Positions 36,637 through 48,427 of a stretch of 64,000 nucleotides of DNA are shown here, piece after piece (the stretch's first letter is position 1; each line of letters opens with the position of its first letter). Origin of the DNA: Entonaema liquescens (Eukaryota; Ascomycota; Sordariomycetes; Xylariales; Xylariaceae); contig CADCSX010000023.1 in the NCBI GenBank assembly GCA_902805475.1, positions 3,162,001 through 3,226,000 of the forward strand. Direction: 5' to 3'. Under the pieces are notes generated by a model, which searched no databases, was not told the origin of the DNA, and saw only the letters and a list, made by a program, of their open reading frames with translations. Position numbers and translations under genes: made by a program.

Positions 36637-39015
36637 CTAAATTCCAGTCCTCCTTTCTTCGCCCGTTACGTTACTGGTAGTAATCATCTCTGCCTGCTCT
36701 TTTTGTGCGCCTTCTGTGCCTCGAAGCAAGGTTTCGACCTTGGTACTCGCAAATTTACGAGCAGGTATTTTATTTGAGAATAAAATATCGAGCTCAGCGT
36801 AGGTCCGACCTTTAGTTTCGGCTATATGAAAGCGATCGAATAATTAGTAATAATTTTACTTGCAAGGAAACTAAATAAACTTATACAAGAAAGGGGAGTA
36901 CTAACGTAGTCTAAAGAAGATCCAAGCCGTGAATATAGCGTTCGTGCCAGCCCAGAAGAAGGCAGATTTAGGGCCCCAATTCCACTCAGCTGGGTTGAGT
37001 TGTCGATACGAGACGATATTAACGAAGGCGATGTTAATAGCGTTGTAAGCGTTACGAGCTAAGATAATAGACTTGGAGCGCAGCCGTGTAGACGGGATCT
37101 CGGAGACAATAGTGTAGACTACGGGACCGATGGAAAAGTTGGAGGTAGCGCTTAGCAGGATGACCATTGTCCCTGCTGTCCAAGCTTCTGCAGTGCTGGG
37201 CGGATTGTGAATTCCCATGAAGCCAGTGATCCTGGTAATAGGAGAGTTAGTCGAAAAGGAAGAATTACAGGTAGGTTAGACATATAAAAGAAGAAGGGAA
37301 ATTTGAAACTTACAGGAGCAAAACAAACATCACGATCATTCCCCAGAATACTAACGTCTTCCTCCCGGCCTTGTTGAGGATGAACCAACTGGCAATCGTC
37401 CCTACAGCGTTAAGACCATTCTGACCCCAATTAAGCTTAAACGAGTCCGCGTCTGAGATTCCCGCTTGCTGGTAGAAATAAGACGATAGGCCTCCGATTG
37501 CGGTACCCGACATGGTTTGTGCAAGCCATATAAAGCATACAATCTCAGTCCTCCTGAGATCGGTACCTTTGAAGCAGTCCCAGTACTTTGTCCCCACGGA
37601 GACTTGCTTCTCCATCTCATCGGTATAAATCATCACTATACATTTAGTCAGTCTCGTAAATCGACGATTATTATCTAAGCACTAAGTAAGGGTGACACAC
37701 AGGCCATCGAGGCGTCGGCATCGCGTTGGGTAAACCCGGAACTACGAGCCAGCCGCTTCAGGGACTTCTCCGCTCGTTCTTTGAAGTTATGTCGGACACA
37801 CCACCAGGGGATTCGGGTGCGAGGTACGTGCCGATAGCGATAGGAATCGGCCATATCCATTGTAGTGAAAAGGGGATCTTGTACCTAGGGGTGGTTCTTA
37901 GTGCAAGCGTCGTCAGCTCAGAACAAAGGTCCAAACTTACCCCCACTCGTCATGTCGCCCTTCAAGCCCAACAAGTACGCCCGCCGAGATAAACTGGCCG
38001 ATAATCCTGTAGACTAGTATTAGTACTTAATTTAAGTTCTCAGGTGTTAAATATGTATATCTCGTTGAAGACTGACCAGCAGAGGTTGACGTAGCTTGTA
38101 AGGTAGTGCCTCAGGGGTACAGGGCAGACCTCAGCTGCGTAAGCCACGGTCATGGTCTGGAAGACACCCCAGGCCATGCCTTGGAATAACTCTCCCACGA
38201 GGAATACAGCGAGACTGTCGGCGAAAAATGGGAAGAATATGAACCCCGTGACGGCAACTAGCGCGGAAATTATCGTCCAACGATAGCCCCAACGTTCAGA
38301 CAGCACACCGGCAATCTAAAACAAATTTCTTTTTTAGTACAAAGTTTAGGGGTAAGTACCTAAGATACCTAGGTGGGAGTGCATACTTGGAGGCCAATGA
38401 TCTCGCCGACATTTGTTGCGCCTGAAATACCGTTCTGCCAACTCGCTGGGATCTGGTAATCTCCATTGGGTGCTTGAGTGCCGAACCTATCGCGAAAAGG
38501 GGGGAAAGATATATCTACGGAGATAGTACAAGTATTAACATCGTAGTAATCGCAGTAATCGGTATAACGCATTTGACTTACATGAGCCGACAATCGAGGT
38601 CCCAAAGCCCTCCATAATGATACATGATGAGAGGAGCATCGACCACCCGACGGCTTTAGGATACACCTTGAAGGCGTGGGAGAGTTTCATGTCTCGTTCT
38701 CTCTCGTTTGCATCGTTCGCCTCGTTGACAAGAGTCTAGCCTCAGTTTAGCATCTCTCTTCTATTTGGTAGTCGTATGAGGACTAATATATGTGAGTATT
38801 ACCATGAAATCGTCGACATTCTCCGCAATGCGACTTCTGTGCTCCTGAGACCCCTGCCCCGGTTCAATCTTGAGCTCGCAATGCCCATCTTGGCCGCAAT
38901 TTTCCAGGGGAAACTATCCGCAGAATTGTGACTTGGGGAGATCCGAAACTGCTTTGTCTTGACACGAGTTTGGGAAGTTGTTCATTAAGTTTCCTTTGTC
39001 AGGTTTAAATCTCAT
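36637..39015 (-). pseudogene. MFS sugar / alpha-glucoside transporter pseudogene
   Basis: Nine exons can be reconstructed: 38803-39015, 38582-38735, 38387-38514, 38077-38315, 37941-38006, 37701-37884, 37314-37635, 36906-37231 and 36637-36821. They read as a proton-coupled sugar porter of the maltose-permease type (NVGEIIGLQ, GYRWTIISALVAVTG, LYPET-like RLPETKGRTYAELD at the end). Two lesions break it. A TAG at 38914-38916 interrupts the first exon, and there is no in-frame ATG after it before the intron except the last codon. A 1-nt loss in CCCC at 37807-37810 shifts the frame within the expected ESP-WWCVRHNFKERAEKSL. All splice sites and the rest of the frame are intact, so decay looks recent, or one lesion is a sequence error. 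Confidence 0.82.
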
Positions 39016-39037
39016 GGCGCTGTAGGGATCCCCGAGT

Positions 39038-39039
39038 AA

Positions 39040-39084
<45 letters not shown>
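39038..39084. repeat. Microsatellite (AAT)n, about 15 copies
   Basis: Near-perfect trinucleotide repeat just upstream of the first ATG of the MFS pseudogene. Confidence 0.9.
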
Positions 39085-39085
<1 letters not shown>

Positions 39086-41760
39086 TTACCTATCAACTAG
39101 TAATACCTAGATCTACCCCGCAACGTTACCACATTCCATCCCTTGGGTAATAGATACAATGCCACACATCCCGAGGTCTAGACAACCCAGGAAACAACAT
39201 TAACCAACAGCAGCCCGTTATCGTACGCAGAACCCATGCAGGCCCGGTGATTGGACCAGCGGCGCAGCATCCCGTCGTTTGTCGGATGCGGGGTACAGCA
39301 CATTTCGCTTTGACGCTTCTGGAGATTCCACGACATCGGTAGAGTTTGGAACACAGCATGAGCCCTTTCCCCTTCAAGACTGCTCGAATCCCCATGTACG
39401 TATGTTTATATATATGTAGGGTCTGATCACTTCCCAATAAAGGAGGTTCGAGAACCCAAAACTGAATTAATCTCACCTGTATCCTGGTTTTATTAATATA
39501 ACCCCCATCGTTGGGGTCATGTGACGATTCATCTATGTACGTAAACGGTGGTCGTTAATCTCTATTCACTTGTTGACTGGACAATAATTTGCATTGGTGG
39601 TTTTCAGATGCTAATATAAATTTCATTGTCGACCAGGAAATCTCAAGAAACTCTATGATAGTAGGTATGAATTACTTACTGGAGCCTCGAAGTACTGCAA
39701 GAAATATCGTCAAGCATATCACCCTACTTTTATTTCCAATTATGGGTATCTATCAAGGAAAAAATGATAGCTAACCTCCAGTTCTCCCCTGTCTGTGGTC
39801 TGATATTAATGGACCAGCGTCGCCATCACTTTGCTAGGTAACGCGTAGTAAATTATTTCATATGAAACTTAAATCGAGGTAGTTAGGAATTCATTCGCAT
39901 TCTGATAATCATAGATTGCTCCAAATCATAAGTATATTGTATATTAGGTAAAGAGGAGCTTTTCTCCGAAGCCTAAGGGTTTTTCTTGTCGGCCATAAGC
40001 CCCTTTTGCCACAACGTAGTTCAGACGCATGGCTCGGCACCTTGAATGACGGTGCGCCTCGAAACTACCCACGCGGACAAACATGGACCCAGAAAATAAT
40101 ATCCATACCAAAGATAGCTAATCTATTTGGCGGAAGTATCATGACTTCACCCCAGACGCCTCGAAATCAACAGGGTTGGCTTAGAAGTTTAAGCTGACTC
40201 TCACATTGCCCCTATTGTCCTTCTCGACCACGCTGCCAGTGAAGAATAGGACGAGCATGCACGCAATGAGAGCGCCAGATATTTCCTGGGCGATCGTTGC
40301 TATAGTCTTAACGACCAAGCTTCCTCCGTAAGTTGATATCGACACGACGTTGTACCCAGATACGATGAAGATAATGAGGAGGGAGAAGAAGATGGCAAGT
40401 CTCGACATTATGGCGGGAGTGCTGTATAGTTTGATGGTTGCGTGTGGCTGCGGTGTTGATAGGATGACTGGTTACGGCAGGGGGATATGCTGCTTGATGG
40501 CTGTTGGGTTGAAGGTTTGGTGGTTTGGTGGTGCTGTAGAACTAATAGTCCAGAGAGGAATCAAATGTTTAAATACTATTAGAGGAAACCTCAGTGCTCG
40601 ATATATGGTGGTAAACTAATAACAAACTCTGAGTGACTCACTCATTTTCTAGGATGAACGACACGTGTTGATGTGTTCTGCTATCACAATCACGGCTATG
40701 GCAACGGAAAGCTAGTGCTGCCTCGGATATTTTAACTGCATTACAGTGAATAGAGTCGTTCGGGTTATCATCAAATCGTTTGCACAGTCAGGCAGACATA
40801 ATTCAAAAATAATCTTTCCACTCCAGACAAGCCATTGTTATTTGTGTTACCTACTTAATTTTCCTGAATTAATTGAACTATACCTAATGACGACCTATTT
40901 TTGAGGCAATTTATTCCTGTCTTGAACTACCAAGGAAGTATGTGAAAGGGGTTAGTGTAACCTTTACTGTTAGTAATGAAAAAGGGGTACACTTAGGACG
41001 ACTCTCTTCGGGCTTCTGATCTTCTAGACGATATTCAATGATTACCTATTCCTATGTGCTACTAAGTCTTGTATCTAACAAAAGAATATTTTATTTCAAA
41101 CAGAATCGTAAGAAGCAATGATATCTCAATGACTGAGAGTCGCTAGGAACAGTTGCGTAATAGGCAAATAAGTGATTACGTAGGGTACCTTACAAATATA
41201 ATGAAGATGCCTGGATGAAGTTATTTGGGGAGCTGTAAAGATATAAGCTGTGCCAAGCTTGTTGAGGTAGTGACTTGTCTAACTAGATAGTAAAGTCCAC
41301 CCCATGTGCCTAGTTCCATAAGCAGAACCTTTTGGCACTTATTAACCCAACAAGATTGCTCGTTTAGGAGGTAGTTATCTAAATACCATCTACTCGATTC
41401 ACGGATAACGAACCAACTTGATCATCAACTAAATTCCTTAATTCATATAGCAGTAGATTATCCCATTGGCTATAGCTATGGTATGTTTAGTGGACCGTCT
41501 CTGCAAGAGGCCCCAAAACGTATGTAGTATGGGTTATAGAGAAGTTGTGGGTGCCTCGTAATCACCTATTCAAACATTGATCGCGACTAGGGCTTCGAGA
41601 CCAGTTATTATTTACAAGCCCCATGTATCCCCCCGGGGGCCAGAACTAGGATTTCTAGGCGGAACTGGCCGTATTTCATCTCCCGTCCAAAGCGATCCCT
41701 GTCTTCCAACTCAATGTAGAGGTGGGCTGGATATGATACAATGTCGACGCTTAGAGCTCT
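39085..41760. other. 2.7-kb gene-poor region
   Basis: Apart from the doubtful small membrane frame at 40197-40408, only short unrelated open frames are seen. Sequence from about 40,800 to 41,500 is AT-rich. Confidence 0.5.
40197..40408 (-). CDS. Possible small membrane protein
   Basis: A short ATG-started frame of about 70 aa (start 40406-40408) with a strong hydrophobic N-terminal segment (LAIFFSLLIIFIVSGYNVV) and a second one (ISGALIACMLVLFFTGSVV). Two predicted membrane spans with a charged C-terminus look protein-like. There is no recognised family, intron or conserved neighbour, so it may be chance. Confidence 0.3.
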
Positions 41761-44006
41761 TTAATCGCTGCAACAGTCATTGCAACGCCAATTACGGCCC
41801 CCTATAGGCATTTTTACGTCTGCTCGGATGCAACTGATGTGGTATAGAGGCGTATCGCAATCCTACAAACAGTTAGCTTCGCGGTTTATCTAGAGTAAGC
41901 CGAGAAGAAATTCGGAAAAATATCGTGAAACTAACCAAATTGGAGCAGATTAGTGTGGACGGTCCACGAATTGGTTGGCCACAGACAGCACATCCTGACG
42001 TCGACTTGCGATACTGGGTTCTTGGAGAAGGTGGTTTCGTAACCTCGGGTTGCTCAGGACGCTTCTGGGACCTGGCTTCCCGCATAATTGCGAGCGCCTT
42101 AGCAATAGTCGATTCAAATAAGGAGTTCCTTGCTTTCAGGTAGCTTAAGTGCTTTGAGAATTCAATCATACGGCTCTGGGACCCAGCTAACCACAGCGCC
42201 TTCTCTTGGACGAATTTGAGATAAACGTCTTGCAAATGAGGCTCTGAGGTAACGCATTCTTTATTCACGTAGGCATCCCATTCTGAGATATATTCCTTCT
42301 CGTCTTGATGGACGTCACTGTAATCCCGAATGATATCTCGATGCTTTTGCACTAACCAAGTATCATCGATGTCTGGCGGATCAACTAACGATCCTGGCTC
42401 AAGCAACGCTTTGCTAAGGCGATCGTACATGGGCTGTTTGTTATTCGGCACTTGCTGCCTCGTATCCTTTGGACGGCCCGGGTGGTATGTCTTTGCATGA
42501 AGTTAGTACGATATATAAAATTCACTGTATTTGGTTTGCTTATTTATTATAGCTTACCTGTAAAGACCTTGACTGCGTTAAGGTCTTTTGGTTCCTATGA
42601 TGAGATGAACTATCTTCAAAGTCGCTTTCCGGACCTTCTGAACTTTGAACGTCCAATGCATATGAGCTGGATCGACGCGGGGTTTCTTGACCGTGATGAG
42701 AGATCCAGATGCGGGAGGAGCTCACATCAAAGTCATACTTGAACTGGTAATGGACCTTTACATGTTCTACTAGCTGGTTCATGGATGAATGAGCAGCATA
42801 GCATCGTATGCATTGGTAATTCTTTAGTATGACTTCCCCGGTTTGAGGAAGCACCCACGTAACTTGCCCGGTTTGGCTTCTATTCTCGGCCAATTTACGC
42901 TGCTTGCGTTCTTTACGCTCCTTGCCTCGTGCCTTGTCACTCAGTAATTTGAGATTATAGTTTTGCTTTCCCCTCGTTCTTAATGAACGACTAGGGGTCG
43001 CCGCTTCTTCATGATCCTCATCGTCTTCTATTAAGACATCTTGATCTTCTCTCAGAACACCATTTGTCGCATTATCTGCCCTCCCATTGACATGTCCGTT
43101 CGTCAAAGGCTCTAGAGCGCCATTGGGAAATGATGCCTTGATCTCTGGCGGCGAGGCTTCAACTTCAGTAGTGCTACCTGCTCTATGGCATGTGGACCAT
43201 CTCAGATCCATGTCCATCATTAGTTCGGTCACCATTTCATGGCCGACTCGTTTCCTGATTTTAACAGGTGTGGAGGCCCGGTGCTTTTCAAATCTATAAA
43301 CGACTTGGGATGTCAACACCCAATGCCTCGGGTTGCTCGAGTCGTTGCCCTGGGCTTCTTCTTTAGGCAGTAGGTCGACTGGCGGCCAGCATGGGTCACC
43401 AGCCGACTCCAGCTCGGCTTGAACCAAGTAGTTATCAGCTAGGTCAAAACCATTGTCATCATCTCGCTCAACAAATATCTTGTCTGCCGGGACATGAAAT
43501 GGCGAGTTTAGATATATTCTAGCTCTCCGACAGACATCGTCTGCGTCTCGAAAGACCTTTAGATTGCATATTTGACTATCGCAATAAAGGATGCGAACTT
43601 CCTTTGACCCGCGCAATCGGAAAATGCTAAGCTTACAACGTATACGAATAGTTGGTGTGTCCTTTTTTGCAGGAGACCCCGTGCCGTTTAATAAGTTGCT
43701 GGATCTGAAATTAGAGCTGTCCTTGTGAGTAATCTGGAGCACTTCCACCCGGAGGGCCTTTTCGAAATCGTTGTAATTTTCAGACAACAGGTGGCCAACG
43801 GCGCCATTTGGAGTTGACTCTGGCGAGTCCTCAACTATGCGACGTCTTTTGGCAGCACGTGAACCATGCTCATCACTAACGACGCTGTCACCGTTTGTTG
43901 ATGATAATTTGATTCCCATGCCGTATGGGGAGAGATGATCGACAGCAGTTTTCCAAGCTCGATGGATGAAAGGTAATTCGCGTTTGTACGGGGTGATGGT
44001 TGCCAT
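41761..44006 (-). CDS. suz12: Polycomb repressive complex 2 subunit SUZ12 (VEFS-box) with C-terminal PHD-like finger
   Basis: Predicted 689-aa nuclear protein; SUZ12 scaffolds the methyltransferase that deposits H3K27 methylation. Exons: 42558-44006, 41936-42454 and 41761-41862, all in phase. A zinc finger (YQCIRCYAAHSSMNQLVEHV) lies near residues 395-415. The VEFS box follows an exon junction: MYDRLSKALLEPGSLVDPPD, then TWLVQKHRDIIRDYSDVHQD and EFSKHL. The last 55 residues contain CAVC, CSNLDC, YHISC and WRCNDCC, a C4HC3 pattern like a PHD finger, split by a 73-nt intron (GTTAGT..GTAG). Without exon 3 the finger would be cut in half. The start is the ATG at 44004-44006; the longer frame begins with GTG. 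Divergent from the F-box gene. Confidence 0.9.
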
Positions 44007-46221
44007 CTCTGAAGGAGAACATCGGCGCAGCACACCACAATGCCGTGGTACCCTGTTTTTAAGGCTAGAGCAGTCAAGTGAATACAGGAATGACCGAACG
44101 GTTATGACGCCTTGCCGGGTAAGCTCCTGCTAAGGAGGAAGAGAGTAAGTAGGTGTGAGTGTGAGTGTGGGCGTGAGTGTTGCCGAGCAATTGCCTTTGA
44201 AGTACCAAGTTTGGACACAACCAATTAGGAATTACAGATATTGGGGTTGCATTATTGGATATCCTTAGCGCCGAAGACAAGTCAATAAGAATTATGGCGT
44301 AAAATTGAGATGAATGTTAGGCGAAGAATTGGGACTAAGACGAAGTGAAGTCTAAGAATGAGTGAAAGTGGCTATGGGCGATGAGATGTGCAACAAATTA
44401 AGTGTGGCTGGCCATGAACCTGGTTGTTTACGTTGAACGTAATTCGATGCAATGATTTGTCGGCAAAAACTGCAGGGTTGCCGGCGTATGTAGTCGCGAT
44501 ACGAAGTAGTCGTGAGTATAGGAAAATGTGACTATAGAGAAATAAGTTGGGAGGGCATGTGATGCGGTTGACATGTTCCGCGATGCGATGCGTGAAAAGT
44601 GGAAGAACCCGTCGACGCGTTCCGACTAACCAAGGTAGGCTGAAGAAGGAAAGAACCAATCTTGTAGGGTCAAGAATTGTGTGGCTACGGTCGCATCTTC
44701 TAAGTGGCGAGATCCCTGCATTACAAAAAAGGTACGTACCCATACGTACTGCAAAGAACCGCAAGCCACAAATATTCATTCTTAATGTTGCAACCACTAC
44801 TTGTACGGACCCACCTTCCCCCCTTTGTTACATTATCATATGGATGACATGGACTCTTTTTCGAAACTATGGAAGTTCAACTAGGAAAGCTTAAATGTAG
44901 ACTAAACGCAAGTAAGTACTATCAGCCCAAACTAAAAAATAGCAAGATCTCTCTTATTAATAAGACATCAAACAACTTCTACCTAATCTAAAGTCTGTAC
45001 TTAGATTACATAAATATGAATGATCAGCTCACCTATATGGTTAACAATCTAAGGCATAGTAGCTTATAATATCTCCAACATCTGCCTGGAATATTACATG
45101 TACGTCTGAGCTATTCAACCTTTTCGACTTATGTCCCTTAGATGAGTAAAACAATACAAAGTTTTTGTAATCTACGAAGCCCAGCTTATATTTGCATTAC
45201 CTAAAGCTCATCTTCCATTCTATATAAACCGAAGGTAGGTGGGAGAATGTAAGGTCTGCATAATATAATAAGTCTCGATAGGTTGATTGTGGCCTAGAGT
45301 CAACAGTCTATGCCTGAAAATGAACAATTCAATAGGTGAAAACAACCAAAATAATTGTTGTACTAGCTATACGGGTGCAATTACGTAGTGACTTAGTTAG
45401 CGATGCATCATCTATTACAATACCTATTATTATATACCAACGGGCTGTTACTCTCATTATATAGACCATAAAGGCATGTAACAACTATATAAATTCCGAT
45501 AGCATCTAGTACCTAGAGTGTACCCGTCCTTATTAATAGAACTTTAAAGAGGGTTGTTGTAGGCTCAACAGAAACAGCGCTATTACTTTACGTTGACGAT
45601 TGTGACATTGGCGAAATTGAGTGAATTTAAAATGTATTCTCTACTTATATAACTACCTAGGTAGGCATTGGCTTCCCACTTGTATTACCCGACTACATAG
45701 CGCATCTAAAATAGCGGCATAAACCAAGTTCCAAATATGTTCTACTTACGAGTTCGTGGTTGTGGGATTCATTCATCATCTCTGAGAACGACAAGCTGAA
45801 GTTCAGCGGTACCTAGATACCGTTTCAGCTGCGCGCAAAAGTGAAGGTAACGGGTACGTTCTTGTAAGAGGCGACACAGGGATGGTGGGGGTACAGGGTG
45901 TAGATCCAATCATAAGCAAAAAACCTTATTAAATGGGCCCATCCCGCCTTCCTTAGCTGCAGTGAGTCAATGCCGTACCTCGTACGTTGTACTTTCCCTA
46001 GGATAAACACAAACCATTTCCGATTCACCTAACCCATTTCCATCATCAATTCAATCCAGAGCATCCACCCGCAACCCGCAACCCGCAAGAATTCCATTCA
46101 ATCTACAGTGCAACATTACGCCGTTCTACCTCTCAATTCCCTTGTCACTCCTATGCCGATTGTGGTAGCGCCCGCTTGTCACTTCAAGCAAAAAGCAAAC
46201 TAACGATTCTTGCCTTTGACA
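44007..46221. promoter_or_regulatory. 2.2-kb divergent intergenic region, suz12 / F-box gene
   Basis: Long, AT-rich in the middle (44,900-45,700), no supported gene. Presumably holds both promoters. Confidence 0.4.
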
Positions 46222-48427
46222 ATGGATCGCCCTCGACGATCTCTCCGGAGTAATCCATCCCGCGCCGCCAAGTTGAAGTCACCACGCCGCACAACTAGAT
46301 CAACCGCCGCATACTCCCGTTCATATTCGCTTTCATCCGATTCCGATGCTGATTTTGACAATGACGAAGACGATTTCGAAACTACCCATCCCCGATTAAA
46401 CATACACTCCCCGCCACGCGAAAGCGAAAGAATACTCGCGATGACTACTCGCCGCCTCCTAAAAGAGTTCTGCGCCGGCCTCATAAGGTCGTCAAAGAAG
46501 CCTCTCCAAAAGCTATAGCTCCTAGGACTCCGAATTCAAATGAAGTTACCCCTACAGCTTCACCAATAGCCCTTTCCGACACCTGTGCATCCCATCCTCC
46601 TTGGGCAACTCTTCCATATCATGTCCTATTATGTGTTTTCGACAACATCGCCACGCCGATCCGCGACCTTTCATCACGACGTGAAGATGTCTCCGAGGCG
46701 GTTGGGAATTTGTTGTCAGCCGCACGAGTTTGCAAGGCCTTTCTCGAACCTGCGTTGGCAAACTTATATAAGTGTCCTCCATTCTACCACCACTGGCGAT
46801 ACACCAAAGCGCCCCAGACCTCTCTTAGCCAATTCATCGACACTTTGAACTTGCCTCTCGGAACAACTATAGTTAATTACCGCCCCAAAGTCGAGATTCT
46901 GCAGATGGAAGTGGCGTCAACTTTGATACCAAAGTTCGGTACAAACTATCTGAACCTGCAGACCGTTGTCCAGAATCTGCCAAGACTATCAAATATGGAG
47001 TTGTATCACGAATCTGACGAGCCACCTTATCGTAAACTAGACGAGCACGTCCGATTCAAATGTGCTGCAGATGACTTGATGCAAACTTTAGCAGGCCGTA
47101 AGGCTAGTGATGCGACTGCTCCCACGCAATTGAAGAGCTGGCGTTGGAATTCGCGCCTTACTTCGGACTCACTCTCACTGGATAAGTTGGCAGAATTCCA
47201 TTTGAACTCAAGTTTTGCCAGCTTGCAAAAAGTAGCTTTTGTGAACTATCAACTTGCGTCCTGGGGTCTGTCGGTTAGGCAGCAGTCCAGTGAAGAGACG
47301 GAGAGACAGAACCATGAAAAAATCAGCCAGCTTTCCGCCTGTATTTTGGCCTTGCCAAACCTCGAGCATCTCATCTTAGAATCCTGTACATTGGTTAATG
47401 GCCTATTATTGGATCAGCTTCCCACCTCTCTCAAACACCTTGAACTTATTAACTGCTGGGAGCTAACAGCGGGTGATCTCACTGATTTTCTACTTACTCA
47501 CGGGAGCTACTTGCAAAGTCTTACCATCAATCACTGTCAGTCGTTGAGCCTAGCCTTTCTCCCGGTCTTGCGTTCAGCCTGCCCGAGGCTAAAACACCTC
47601 TATATGGACTTGTCTTATTTCCGACACCATGAACACTATGCTGATAATAAACCTGAATATGATGTTCTTCTCACAGAGGATGATGTGCCGACGTGGCCCT
47701 CTTCGATTCAGTCCATTGAGATCCTTCATATGCGGAAGTGGGGTCGTAGAGCAGCAGAGACTTTCTTTCAGAGCTTGGTGCGGAGCGCGCCAGACCTCCC
47801 CACCTTCGCCGACTTGCACTGAGGATCGCACTAGACATAGGTTGGCGCCAGCGCCAAGAATTTCGAGAGTTCTGGGTCGATAAAATGGCTCTGGTCTTCA
47901 AGAGGAAGATAAAATCACCAAAAGATTTCAAACCAGTACGCCCACTACCGGTCAGGCCCCAACGGCAAGACCAGAAAGAGTTAAAGCCGAAGATACCGAC
48001 CCCTGCAGCGCTACCCAAGCGACGCAGTACGCGAATCGCTAATCTTTCACCAGCGCCAACCTCATCGGAGGGCGAGCCAAATTACCCTAGTAAGGCTGAA
48101 CTTACGCGAGCCTCGGCAATCAGCAGAGAACTCAAGCGGCTCAAAGGGAGTGGATTATTGTTGAAGGAACAAGATGCCGACGATGAAGAGAGCGAGGATG
48201 AACTAGCCGCTGACCACTCCGACCAGAGTCTATTGGAACGCAAGGTGAGAAAGGTTTCAAGACAACTCCCGGACGATGAATTTATCCATGGTCTTTGTGA
48301 TGTGGTGGATATTCAAGTTGATAACCATCGTCCCATGGAAAGACAGTTCGACATGGAGGACTTTTTGGACTCGCCAGAAGATTCGGATCCAGATTGGGAT
48401 GGTGGAGACGCTGACATTTTCGATTAA
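46222..48427 (+). CDS. F-box / leucine-rich repeat protein, frame broken by two apparent 1-nt losses
   Basis: The three reading frames form one coherent protein of about 735 aa with no introns seen. The N-terminus (MDRPRRSLRSNPSRAAKLKS) is basic. The F-box is PPWATLPYHVLLCVFDNIAT through AARVCKAFLEPALANLYKC. LRR-like segments follow (LPNLEHLILESCTL, SLKHLELINCWEL, YLQSLTINHCQSL, CPRLKHLYMDL). The tail is basic, then acidic (DWDGGDADIFD). F-box proteins are substrate receptors of SCF ubiquitin ligases. The frame slips by -1 between about 46,400 and 46,440, and again at the CCCC near 47,800, where LPHLRRLALRIALDIGW is expected. No usable intron explains either slip. Either the gene is decaying or the sequence lost a base twice. 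Confidence 0.72.

Noticed and set aside
38914..39096. 60-aa frame with poly-Ile start
   Set aside because: The poly-Ile is the AAT microsatellite read in one frame; the remainder is the interrupted first exon of the MFS pseudogene.
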